From: Tenrec ecaudatus
Taxonomy: Eukaryota > Chordata > Mammalia > Afrosoricida > Tenrecidae
Length of the DNA: 64,000 nt
Assembly: GCF_050624435.1 (NCBI RefSeq)
Contig: NW_027459201.1
Coordinates: forward strand, 28,851 to 92,850
Direction of reading: 5' to 3'
Shown here: positions 12,571 to 24,641 of the stretch, piece after piece
Numbering within the stretch: position 1 is the first letter of the stretch
How the letters are laid out: the number at the start of each line of letters is the position of its first letter
The notes under the pieces: model-generated
What the model was told of the DNA's origin: nothing
Seen by the model: only the letters and a program-made list of their open reading frames with translations
The model's database searches: none
Made by a program: the position numbers and the translations under genes

Positions 12571-15500
12571 CTAGGGGACGTACATAGTCCATGTGCCCGC
12601 TAGGTAACCTAGATAGTGCAAGTGCCCGCTAGGTAACCTACATAGTCCAAATGCCCGTTCGGTAACCTAGATAGTCCAAGGGCCCGCTAGTTAACCTACA
12701 TAGTCCAAGTGCCCGCTAGGTAAACTAGATAGTCCAATTGCCCGCTAAGGAACCTACATAGTCCAAGTGCAAGCTAGTTAACCCAGATAGTCCTAGTGCC
12801 CGCTAGTTAACCTAGATAGTCCAAGTGCCACTAGGTAACCTACATAGTGCAAGTGTCCCCTAGTTAACCTACATAGTCCAAGTGCCCGCTAGTTAACATA
12901 GATATTCCAAGTGCCCACTAGGGAACGTACATAGTCCAAGTGCCCGCTAGGTAACCTAGATAGTGCAAGTGCCCGGTAGTTAACCTACATAGTCCAAGTG
13001 CCCGCTAGGTAACCTGGATAGTCTAAAGGCCCGCTAGTTAACCTACATAGTCGAAGTGCCCGTTAGTTAACTTACATAGTTCAAGTGTCCATAAGGAACA
13101 TATATAATCCAAGTGCCCGCTAGGGAACATACAGAGTCTAAGTGCCCGCTAGGGAATCTACATAGTCGAAGTGCCCGCTAGGGAATCTACATAGTCAAAG
13201 GGCCCGCTAGTTAACATAGATAGTCCAAGTACCGCTAGTTAATCTACATAGTTCAAGGGCCCGCTAGTTAACCTACATAGTCCAAGTGCCTGATAGGGAA
13301 CCTACAGAGTTCAAGTGGCCGCAGAGGAGCCTACATAGTCCAAGTGCCCGTTAGGGAACCTACATAGTCCAATTGCCCGTTAGCTAACCTAGATAGTCGA
13401 AGTGTCCACTAGTTAACCTACATAGTCCAAGTGCCCGTTTGTTAACATAGATAGGCCAAGTGCCTGCTAGGTAACCTAGACAGTCCAAGTGCCTGCTAGG
13501 TTACCTACATAGTCCAAGTGCACGTTCGTTAACCTAGATAGTCAAAGTGCCTGCTAGGTAACCCTAAATAGTCCAAGTGCCCGCTAGGGAACCTACATAG
13601 TCCACGCGCCCGCTATGTAACCTAGATAGTCCAATTGCCCGTTAGCTAACATAGATAATCGAAGTGTCCGCTAGTTAACCTACATAGTCCAAGTGCCCTT
13701 TCGTTAACATAGATAGGCCACGTGTCTGCTAGGTAACCTAGACAGTCCAAGTGCCCTCTAGGTTACCTACATAGTCCAAGTGCATGTTCGTTAACCTAGA
13801 TAGTCCAAGTGCCCGCTGGTAACCTACATAGTCCAAGGGCCCGCTTGGTAACCTTGATAGTCCAAGTGCCTTCTAGTTAACCTACATAGTCCAAGTGCCC
13901 GCTAGGTAACCTACATAGTCCAAGTGCCCACTAGGTAACCTAAATAATCCAAATGCCTGCTAGGGAAACTACATAGTCCATGTGCCCGCTAGTTAACCTA
14001 GATAGTCCAAGTGCCCGCTAGTAAACCTAGATAGTCCAAGGGCCCGCTAGTTAATCTAGATAGTCCAAGTGCCCGCTAGTTAACCTAGATAGTCCAAGTG
14101 CCCGCTAGTTAACCTACATAGTCCAAGGGCCCTCTAGTTAACCTAGATAGTCCAAGTGCCCGCTACGGGACGTACATAGTCCAATTGCCCGCTAGGTAAC
14201 CTAGATAGTCCAAGTGTCCGCTAGTTAACCTACATAGTCCAAGTGCCCCCTAGGTAACCTAGATAGTCCAAGGTCCTGCTAGTTAACCTACATAGTCCAA
14301 GTGCCCGATAGGGAACCTACATATTCCAAGTGCCCGTTAGGAAACCTAGATAGTCCAAGTGCCCGCAGGGAACCTATATAGTCCAAGTGCCCGCTAGGGA
14401 ACCTACATAGTCAAAGTGCCCGCTAGGGAACCTGCATTGTGCAAGTGCCCGCTAGTTAACCTAGATAGTCCAAGTGCCCGCTAGTTAACCTTGATCATCC
14501 AAGTGCCCGCTAGTTAACCTACATAGTCCAAGTGCCTAATAGGGAACCTACATAGTCCAAGTGCCCGCAGAGGAACCTACATAGTCCAAGTGCCCGTTAG
14601 GGAACCTAGATAGTCCAAGTGCCCGTAGGGAACCTATATAGTCCAAGTGCCCGCTAGGGAACCTACATAGTCAAAGTGCCCGCTAGGGAACCTGCACTGT
14701 GCAAGTGCCCGCTAGTTAACCTAGATAGTCCTAGTGCCCGCTAGTTAACCTAGATAGTCGAAGTGCCCGATAGTTAACCTACATAGTCCAAGGTCAGCTA
14801 GTTAACCTAGATAGTCCAAGTGCCCGCTAGTTAACCTTCATAGTCCAAGTTCCCGCTAGGTAACCTAGATAGTTCAAGTGCCCGTTACCTAACCTAGATA
14901 ATCCAATTGCCCACTATGCAACATACATAGTCCAAGTGCCCATTCGTTAACCTAGAAGTCCAAGTGCCCGCTAGGTAACCTACATAGTCCAAATGCCCAT
15001 TCGGTAACCTAGATATTCCAAGTGCCCGCTAATTAACCTACAGAGTCCAAGTGCCCGCAAGGTAACCTACATAGTCCAAGTGTCCGCTAGTTAACATAGA
15101 TAGTCCAAGTGCCCGTTCGTTAACCTAGATAGTCCAAGTGCCCGCTACGTAACCTAGATAGTGCAAGTGCCCACTAGGTAACCTACATAGTCCAAGTGCC
15201 CGCTAGTTAACCTAGATAGTCCAAGTTCCCGTTCGTTAACCTAGATAGTCCAAGTGCCCGCTAGGTAACCCAGACAGTCCAAGTGCCTGCTAGGTAACTT
15301 ACATAGTCCAAATGCCCGTTCGTTAACCTACATAGTCCAAGGGCCCACTATTTAACCTAGATCGTCCAAGTGTCTTTGGTTAACCTACATAGTCCAAGTG
15401 CTCCCAAGGTAACCTATATAGTCCAAGTTCCAGCTATGTAACCTAGATAGTCCAAGGGCCCGCTAGTTAACCTACATAGTCCAAGTGCCCGCTAGGTAAA

Positions 15501-16695
15501 CTAGATAGTCCAAGTGCCCGCTAAGGAACCTACATAGTCCAAGTGCACGCTAGTTAACCCAGATAGTCCAAGTGCCCGCTAGTTAACCTAGATAGTCCAA
15601 GTGCCACTAGGTAACCTACATAGTGCAAGTGTCCCCTAGTTAACCTACATAGTCCAAGTGCCCGCTAGTTAACATAGATAGTCCAAGTGCCCACTAGGGA
15701 ACGTACATAGTCCAAGTTCCCGCTAGGTAACCTAGATAGTGCAAGTGCCCGGTAGTTAACCTACATAGTCCAAGTGCCCGCTTGGTAACCTGGATAGTCT
15801 AAGGGCCCGCTAGTTAACCTACATAGTCCAAGTGCCCGGTAGTTAACTTACATAGTTCAAGTGTCCGTAAGGAACATATATAGTCCAAGTGCCCGCTAGG
15901 GAACATACAGAGTCTAAGTGCCCGCTAGGGAACCTACGTAGTCGATGTGCCCGCTAGGGAATCTACATAGTCAAAGGGCCCGCTAGTTAACATAGATAGT
16001 CCAAATACCGCTAGTTAATCTACATAGTTCAAGGGTCTGCTAGTTAACCTACATAGTCCAAGTGCCCGTTTGTTAACATAGATAGGCCAAGTGCCTGCTA
16101 GGTAACCTATACAGTCCAAGTGCCCGCTAGGTTACCTACATAGTCCAAGTGCAAGTTCGTTAACCTACATAGTCAAAGTGCCTGCTAGGTAAACCTAAAT
16201 AGTCCAAGTGCCCGCTAGGGAACCTACATAGTCCAAGTGCCCGCTAGGTAACCTACATAGTCCAAATGCCCATTCGGTAACCTAGATATTCCAAGTGCCC
16301 GCTAATTAACCTACAGAGTCCAAGTGCCCGCAAGGTAACCTACATAGTCCAAGTGCACGCTAGTTAACCCAGATAGTCCAAGTGCCCGCTAGTTAACCTA
16401 GATAGTCCAAGTGCCACTAGGTAACCTACATAGTGCAAGTGTCCCCTAGTTAACCTACATAGTCCAAGTGCCCGCTAGTTAACATAGATAGTCCAAGTGC
16501 CCACTAGGGAACGTACATAGTCCAAGTTCCCGCTAGGTAACCTAGATAGTGCAAGTGCCCGGTAGTTAACCTACATAGTCCAAGTGCCCGCTTGGTAACC
16601 TGGATAGTCTAAGGGCCCGCTAGTTAACCTACATAGTCCAAGTGCCCGGTAGTTAACTTACATAGTTCAAGTGTCCGTAAGGAACATATATAGTC
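12571..16695 (+). repeat. HOR block between the 14-kb copies
   Basis: After the left 14-kb copy, this stretch runs through CTAGGGGACGTACATAG (about 12572) and CTACGGGACGTACATAG (14163). It also holds GTCTTTGG (15375) and ends by repeating a large part of itself: the series from AAATGCCCATTCGG at about 14992 to GTAAGGAACATATATAG recurs from about 16263 to 16690. It corresponds to 44387-48510 at +31,815. Its 14.16-15.4 kb part is the type from which the 2.8-kb HOR at 26.5-33 kb is built. There are no non-satellite bases in it. Confidence 0.65.
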
Positions 16696-17409
16696 CAATT
16701 GCCCGCTATGCAACATACATAGTCCAAGTGCCCGCTAGTTAACCTACATAGTCCAATTGCCCGCTAGGTAACTTAGATAGTCCAAGTGCCCGCTAGGTAA
16801 CTTACATAGTACAAATGCCTGCTTGGCAACCTAGATAGTCCAAGTGCCCGTTCGTTAACCTAGATAGCCAAGTGCCCGCTAGGTAACCTAGACAGTCCAA
16901 GTGTCTGCTAGATAACCTACATAGTCCAAATGCCCGTTCGTTAACCTACATAGTCCAAGGGCCCACTAGTTAACATAGATCGTCTAAGTGTCCTCTAGTT
17001 AACCTACATAGTCCAAATGCACGCTAGTTAACCTACATAGTCCAAGTGCCGCTAGGTAACCTACATAATGCAAGTGTCCCCTAGTTAACCTACATAGTCC
17101 AAGTGGCCGGTAGTTAACATAGTTAGTGCAAGTGCCCACTAGTTAACATAGATAGTCCATGTGCCCACTAGGTAACCTAGACAGTCCAAGTGCCTGCTAG
17201 GTAACCTACATCGTCCAAGTGCCCGTTTGTTAACCTACATAGTCCAAGGGCCCACTATTTAACCTAGATCGTCCAAGTGTCTTTGGTTAACCTACATAGT
17301 CCAAGTGCCCGCAAAGTAACCTATATAGTCCAAGTTCCAGCTATGTAACCTAGATAGTCCAAGTGCCTGATAGGGAACCTACATAGTCCAAGTGCCCGCA
17401 GAGGAACCT

Positions 17410-17870
17410 ACATAGTCCAAGTGCCCGATATGGAACCTACATATTCCAATTGCCCATTAGGGAACCTAGATAGTCCAAGTGCCCGTAGGGAACCTATATA
17501 GTCCAAGTGCCAACTAGGGAACCTACATAGTCAAAGTGCCCGCTAGGGAACCTGCATTGTGCAAGTGCCCGCAGGTTAACCTAGATAGGCCAAGTGCCCG
17601 CTAGTTAACTTACATAGTCCAAGGTCAGCTAGTTAACCTAGATAGTCCAAGTGCCCACTAGTTAACCTACATAGTCCAAGGTCAGCTAGTTAACCTAGAT
17701 AGTCCAAGTGCCCGCTAGTTAACCTACATAGTCCAAGATCCCGCTAGTTAACCTAGATAGTCCAAGTGCCCGCTAGTTAACCTACATAGTCCTAGGTCCC
17801 GCTAGTTAACCTAGATATTCCAAGTGCCTGCTAGTTAACCTAGATCGCCCAAGTGTCCGCTAGTTAACCT
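17410..17870 (+). repeat. 461-bp HOR, unit 1 of 2
   Basis: GATATGG at 17427 recurs at 17888, 461 bp later (16 monomers less three bases). Diagnostic bases for unit 1 are C at 17532 (GTCAAAG), A at 17573 (CGCAGGTTAAC) and C at 17848 (GATCGCCC). The start is set where the two units begin to share sequence and is uncertain by about 15 bp. A single unit with the same content, not tandem, exists around 3834-4290 and 6550-7010. Confidence 0.85.
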
Positions 17871-18331
17871 ACATAGTCCAAGTGCCCGATATGGAACCTA
17901 CATATTCCAATTGCCCATTAGGGAACCTAGATAGTCCAAGTGCCCGTAGGGAACCTATATAGTCCAAGTGCCAACTAGGGAACCTACATAGTGAAAGTGC
18001 CCGCTAGGGAACCTGCATTGTGCAAGTGCCCGCTGGTTAACCTAGATAGGCCAAGTGCCCGCTAGTTAACTTACATAGTCCAAGGTCAGCTAGTTAACCT
18101 AGATAGTCCAAGTGCCCACTAGTTAACCTACATAGTCCAAGGTCAGCTAGTTAACCTAGATAGTCCAAGTGCCCGCTAGTTAACCTACATAGTCCAAGAT
18201 CCCGCTAGTTAACCTAGATAGTCCAAGTGCCCGCTAGTTAACCTACATAGTCCTAGGTCCCGCTAGTTAACCTAGATATTCCAAGTGCCTGCTAGTTAAC
18301 CTAGATCGTCCAAGTGTCCGCTAGTTAACCT
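17871..18331 (+). repeat. 461-bp HOR, unit 2 of 2
   Basis: This unit is parallel to 17410-17870. It is distinguished by G at 17993 (GTGAAAG), T at 18034 (CGCTGGTTAAC) and T at 18309 (GATCGTCC). After it the sequence moves on to AAGTTCCCGTTAGG, as in the single-copy blocks at 4.29 kb and 7.0 kb. Confidence 0.85.
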
Positions 18332-18926
18332 ACATAGTCCAAGTTCCCGTTAGGTAACCTAGATATTACAAGTGCCCGCAAGGTAACCTACATAGTCCAA
18401 GTGCCCGGTAGGTAACCTAGATATTCCAAGTTCCTGTTAGCTAACCTAGATAATCCAAGTGCCCGCTAGGTAACCTACATAGTCCAAGTGCCCTTTCGTT
18501 AACCTAGATAGTCCAAGTGCCCGCTAGGTAACCTACATAGTCAAAGGGCCCGCTAGGTAACCTATATAGCCAAGTGCCCGTTACATAACCTAGATAGTCC
18601 AATTGCCCGCTATGCAACATACATAGTCCAAGTGCCCGCTAGTTAACCTACATAGTCCAATTGCCCGCTAGGTAACCTAAATAGTCCAAGTGCCCGCTAG
18701 GTAACTTACATAGTCCAAATGCCCGCTAGGCAACCTAGATAGTCCAAGTGCCCGTTCGTTAACCTAGATAGCCAAGTGCCTGCTAGGTAACCTAGACAGT
18801 CCAAGTGTCTGCTAGGTAACCTACATAGTCCAAATGCCCGTTCGTTAATCTACATAGTCCAAGGGCCCACTAGTTAACATAGATCGTCTAAGTGTCCTCT
18901 AGTTAACTTACATACACCAAATGCAC

Positions 18927-18936
18927 GCTAGCTAGT
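18927..18936 (+). repeat. 4-bp expansion GCTAGCTAG inside a monomer
   Basis: ACGCTAGCTAGTTAACC replaces the usual ACGCTAGTTAACC, so GCTA is doubled and this monomer is four bases longer. The same expansion is at 51201-51212 in copy B of the long duplication. It is absent from the related monomers near 4873 (ACGCTAG) and 7531 (ACGCTTG). It is therefore a private marker shared by copies A and B. Confidence 0.8.
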
Positions 18937-21900
18937 TAACCTACATAGTCCAAGTGCCGCTAGGTAACCTACATAGTGCAAGTGTCCCCTAGTTAACCTA
19001 CATAGTCCAAGTGGCCGGTAGTTAACATAGTTAGTCCAAGTGCCCACTAGTTAACATAGATAGTCCAAGTGCCCGCTAGTTAACCTACATAGTCCAAGTG
19101 CCTGGTAGTTAACTTACATAGTCCAAGTGCCCCCTCTGGAACCTACATAGTCCAAATGCCTGCTAGGGAACCTACATAGTTCAAGTGTCCGTAGGGAATA
19201 CACAGAATCCAAGTGCCCGCTAGGGAATCTACATAGTCCAAGGGCCCGCTAGATAATCTACATAGTCCAAGTACCCGCTAGTTAGCCTAGATCGTCCAAG
19301 TGCACGCTAGTTAACCTATATAGTCCAAGGGCCCGCTAGTTAACTTTTATAGTCCAAGTTCCCGATAGGGAACCTACATAGTCAAAGTGCCCGCTAGGGA
19401 ACCTACATAGTCCAAGTGTCCGCTAGTTAATCTAGATAGTCCAAGTGTCCGCTAGTTAACCTAGATAGTCCAAGCGCCCGCTAGTTAACAAGGATCATCA
19501 AAGTGCCCTCTAGTTAACTTACATAGTCCAAAGGACTGCTAGTTAACCTACATAGAGCAAGGGCCCCCTAGTTAACCTTGATAGTCCAAGTGCCCGCTAG
19601 TTAACCTACATAGTCCAAGTTCCCGCTAGGTAACCTAGACAGTCCAAGTGACCATTAGGTTACCTACATAGTCCATGTGCCCGTTCGTTAACCTATATAT
19701 TCCAAGTGCCCGCTAGGTAACGTAGATAGCCCAAGTACCCGCTAGGGAACGTACATAGTCCAAGTGCCCTCTAGGTAACCTAGATAGTCCAAGTGCCCGC
19801 TAGTTAACCAACATAGTCCAAGTGCCTCCTAGGTAAACTACATAGTCCAAGTGCCCACTAGGTAACCTAGACTGTCCAATTTCCCCCTAGTTAACCTAGA
19901 CAGTCCAAGTACCCGATAGGGAACCTACATAGTCCAATTGCCCGTTAGCTAACCTAGAGAGTCGAAGTGTCCGTTAGTTAACCTACATAGTCCAAGTGCA
20001 AGTTCGTTAACGTAGATAGGCCAAGTGCCTGCTAGGTAACCTAGACAGTCCAAGTGCCCGCTAGGTTACCTACATAGTCCAAGTGCACGTTCGTTAACCT
20101 AGATAGTCCAAGTGCCCGCTGGTAACCTACATAGTCCAAGGGCCCGCTAGGTAACCTTGATAGTCCAAGTGCCTTCTAGTTAACCTACATAGTCCAAGTG
20201 CCCGGTAGTTAACTTACATAGTTCAAGTGTCCGTAAGGAACATATATAGTCCAAGTGCCCGCTAGGGAACATACAGAGTCTAAGTGCCCGCTAGGGAACC
20301 TACATAGTCGAAGTGCCCGCTAGGGAATCTACATAGTCAAAGGGCCCGCTAGTTAACATAGATAGTCCAAGTGCCGCTAGTTACTCTACATAGTTCAAGG
20401 ACCCGCTAGTTAACCTACATAGTCCAAGTGCCTGATAGGGAACCTACATAGTCCAAGTGCCCGCAGAGGAACCTACATAGTCCAAGTGCCCGATATGGAA
20501 CCTACATATTCCAAGTGCCCGTTAGGGAACCTAGATAGTCCAACGCCCGTAGGGAACCTATATAGTCCAAGTGCCAACTAGGGAACCTACATAGTCAAAG
20601 TGCCCGCTAGGGAACCTGCATTGTGCAAGTGCCCGCTGGTTAACCTAGATAGTCCAAGTGCCCGCTAGTTAACTTACATAGTCCAAGGTCAGCTAGTTAA
20701 CCTAGATAGTCCAAGTGCCCACTAGTTAACCTACATAGTCCAAGGTCAGCTAGTTAACCTAGATAGTCCAAGTGCCCGCTAGTTAACCTACATAGTCCAA
20801 GATCCCGCTAGTTAACCTAGATAGTCCAAGTGCCCGCTAGTTAACCTACATAGTCCTAGGTCCCGCTAGTTAACCTAGATATTCCAAGTGCCTGCTAGTT
20901 AACCTAGATCGTCCAAGTGTCCGCTAGTTAACCTACATAGTCCAAGTTCCCGTTAGGTAACCTAGATGTTACAAGTGCCCGCAAGGTAACCTACATAGTC
21001 CAAGTGCCCGGTAGGTAACCTAGATATTCCAAGTTCCTGTTAGCTAACCTAGATAATCCAAGTGCCCGCTAGGTAACCTACATAGTCCAAGTGCCCTTTC
21101 TTTAACCTAGATAGTCCAAGTGCCCGCTAGGTAACCTACATAGTCAAAGGGCCCGCTAGGTAACCTATATAGTCCAAGTGCCCGTTACATAACCTAGATA
21201 GTCCAATTGCCCGCTATGCAACATACATAGTCCAAGTGCCCGCTAGTTAACCTACATAGTCCAATTGCCCGCTAGGTAACCTAGATAGTCCAAGTGCCCG
21301 CTAGGTAACTTACATAGTCCAAATGCCCGCTAGGCAACCTAGATAGTCCAAGTGCCCGTTCGTTAACCTAGATAGCCAAGTGCCCGCTAGGTAACCTAGA
21401 CAGTCCAAGTGTCTGCTAGGTAACCTACATAGTCCAAATGCCCGTTCGTTAATCTACATAGTCCAAGGGCCCACTAGTTAACATAGATCGTCTAAGTGTC
21501 CTCTAGTTAACTTACATACACCAAATGCACGCTTGTTAACCTACATAGTCCAAGTGCCGCTAGGTAACCTACATAGTGCAAGTGTCCCCTAGTTAACCTA
21601 CATAGTCCAAGTGCCCGCTAGGGAACATACATAGTCCAAGTGCCCGCTAGGTAACCTAGATAGTGCATGTGCCCGGTAGTTAACCTACAAAGTCCAAGTG
21701 CCCGCTAGGTAACCTGGATAGTCCAAGGGCCCGCTAGTTAACCTACATAGTCCAAGTGCCTGGTAGTTAACTTACATAGTCCAAGTGCCCCCTCTGGAAC
21801 CTACATAGTCCAAGTGCCTGCTAGGGAACCTACATAGTTCAAGTGTCCGTAGGGAACACACAGAATCCAAGTGCCCGCGAGGGAATCTACATAGTACAAG

Positions 21901-24359
21901 GGCCCGCTAGATAATCTACATAGTCCAAGTACCCGCTAGTTAGCCTAGATCGTCCAAGTGCACGCTAGTTAACCTATATAGTCCAAGGGCCCGCTAGTTA
22001 ACTTTTATAGTCCAAGTTCCCGCTAGGGAACCTACATAGTCAAAGTGCCCGCTAGGGAACCTACATAGTCCAAGTGTCCGCTAGTTAATCTAGATAGTCC
22101 AAGTGCCCGCTAGTTAAACTAGATAGTCCAAGCGCCCGCTAGTTAACAAGGATCATCAAAGTGCCCTCTAGTTAACTTACATAGTCCAAAGGACTGCTAG
22201 TTAACCTACATAGAGCAAGGGCCCCCTAGTTAACCTTGATAGTCCAAGTGCCCGCTAGTTAACCTACATAGTCCAAGAACCCGCTAGTTAACCTAGATAG
22301 TCCAAGTGCCCGCTAGTTAACCTACATAGTCCTAGGGCCCGCTAGTTAACCTAGATATTCCAAGTGTACGCTAGTTAACCTACATAGTCCAAGTTCCCGT
22401 TAGGTAACCTAGATAGTACAAGTGCCCGCAAGGTAACCTACATAGTCCAAGTGCCCGCTAGGTAACCTAGATATTCCATGTTCCTGTTAGCTAACCTAGA
22501 TAATCCAAGTGCCCGCTAGGTAACCTACATTGTCCAAGTGCCCTTTCGTTAACCTAGATAGTCCAAGTGCCCGCTAGGTAACCTACATAGTCAAAGGGCC
22601 CGCGAGGTAACCTATATAGTCCAAGTGCCCGTTACCTAACCGAGATAGTCCAATTGCCCGCTATGCAACATACATAGTCCAAGTGCCCACTAGTTAACCT
22701 ACATAATCCAAGTGCCTGCTAGGTAACCTAGATAGTCCAAGTGCCCGCTAGGTAACTTACATAGTCCAAATGCCCGCTAGGTAACCTACATAGTCCAAAT
22801 GCCCGTTCGTTAACCTACATAGTCCAAGGGCCCACTAGTTAACATAGATCGTCTAAGTGTCCTCTAGTTAACCTACATAGTCCAAATGCACGCTAGTTAA
22901 CCTACATAGTCCAAGTGCCGCTAGGTAACCTACATAGTGCAAGTGTCCCCTAGTTAACCTACATAGTCCAAGTGGCCGATAGTTAACATAGTTAGTCCAA
23001 GTGCCCACTAGTTAACATAGATAGTCCAAGTGCCCGCTAGGGAACATACATAGTCCAAGTGCCCGCTAGGTAACCTAGATAGTGCATGTGCCCGGTAGTT
23101 AACCTACAAAGTCCAAGTGCCCGCTAGTTAGCCTAGATCGTCCAAGTGCACGCTAGTTAACCTATATAGTCCAAGGGCCCGCTAGTTAACTTTTATAGTC
23201 CAAGTGCCCGCTAGGGAACCTACATAGTCAAAGTGCCCGCTAGGGAACCTACATAGTCCAAGTGTCCGCTAGTTAATCTAGATAGTCCAAGTGCCCGCTA
23301 GTTAACCTAGATAGTCCAAGTGCCCGCAAGTTAACAAGGATCATCAAAGTGCCCTCTAGTTAACTTACATAGTCCAAAGGCCTGCTAGTTAACCTACATA
23401 GAGCAAGGGCCCGCTAGTTAACCTTGATAGTCCAAGTGCCCGCTAGTTAACCTACATAGTCCAAGTCCCGCTAGGTATCCTAGACAGTCCAAGTGACCAT
23501 TAGATTACCTACATAGTCCAAGTGCCCGTTCGTTAACCTATATATTCCAAGTGCCCGCTAGGTAACGTAGATAGCCCAAGTGCCCGCTAGGGAACATACA
23601 TAGTCCAAGTGCCCGCTAGGTAACCTAGATAGTCCAAGTGCCCGCTAGTTAACCAACATAGTCCAAGTGCCTCCTAGGTAAACTACATAGTCCAAGTGCC
23701 CACTAGGTAACTTAGACTGTCCAATTGCCCCCTAGTTAACCTAGACAGTCCAAGTACCCGATAGGGTACCTACATAGTCCAATTGCCCGTTAGCTAACCT
23801 AGAGAGTCGAAGTGTCCGCTAGTTAACCTACATAGTCCAAGTGCAAGTTCGTTAACGTAGATAGGCCAAGTGCCTGCTAGGTAACCTAGACAGTTCAAGT
23901 GCCCGCTAGGTTACCTACATAGTCCAAGTGCACTTTCCTTAACCTAGATAGTCCAAGTGCCCGCTGGTAACCTACATAGTCCAAGGGCCCGCTAGGTAAC
24001 CTTGATAGTCCAAGTGCCTTCTAGTTAACCTACATAGTCCAATTGCCCACTAGGTAACCTAAATAATCCAAATGCCCGCTAGGGAAACTACATAGTCCAA
24101 GTGCCCGCTAGTTAACCTAGATAGTCCAAGTGCCCGCTAGTAAACCTTGATAGTCCAAGGGCCCGCTAGTTAATCTAGATAGTCCTAGTGCCCGCTAGTT
24201 AACCTAGATAGTCCAAGTGCCCGCTAGTTAACCTAGATCGTCTAAGTGCCCGCTAGTTAACCTAGATAATCCAAGTGCCCGCTAGTTAACCTACATAGTC
24301 CCAGGGCCCTCTAGTTAACCTAGATAGTCCAAGTGTCCGCTAGGGGACGTACATAGTCC

Positions 24360-24641
24360 AAGTGCCCGCTAGGTAACCTAGATAGTGCAAGTGCCCGCTA
24401 GGTAACCTACATAGTCCAAATGCCTGTTCGGTAACCTAGATAGTCCAAGTGCCCGCTAATTAACCTACATAGTCCAAGTGCCCGCTAGGTAACCTAGATA
24501 GTGCAAGTGCCCGCTAGGTAACCTACATAGTCCAAATGCCCGTTCGGTAACCTAGATAGTCCAAGTGCCCGCTAATTAACCTACATAGTCCAAGTGCCCG
24601 CTAGGTAACCTAGATAGTGCAAGTGCCCACTAGGTAACCTA
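24360..24641 (+). repeat. 116-bp tetramer HOR (14-kb copy)
   Basis: This is the same four-monomer unit as at 10419-10700, shifted by 13,941 bp. It has the same CCTGTTCGG / CCCGTTCGG difference between its first and second units, so the tetramer expanded before this larger block was duplicated. Confidence 0.78.
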
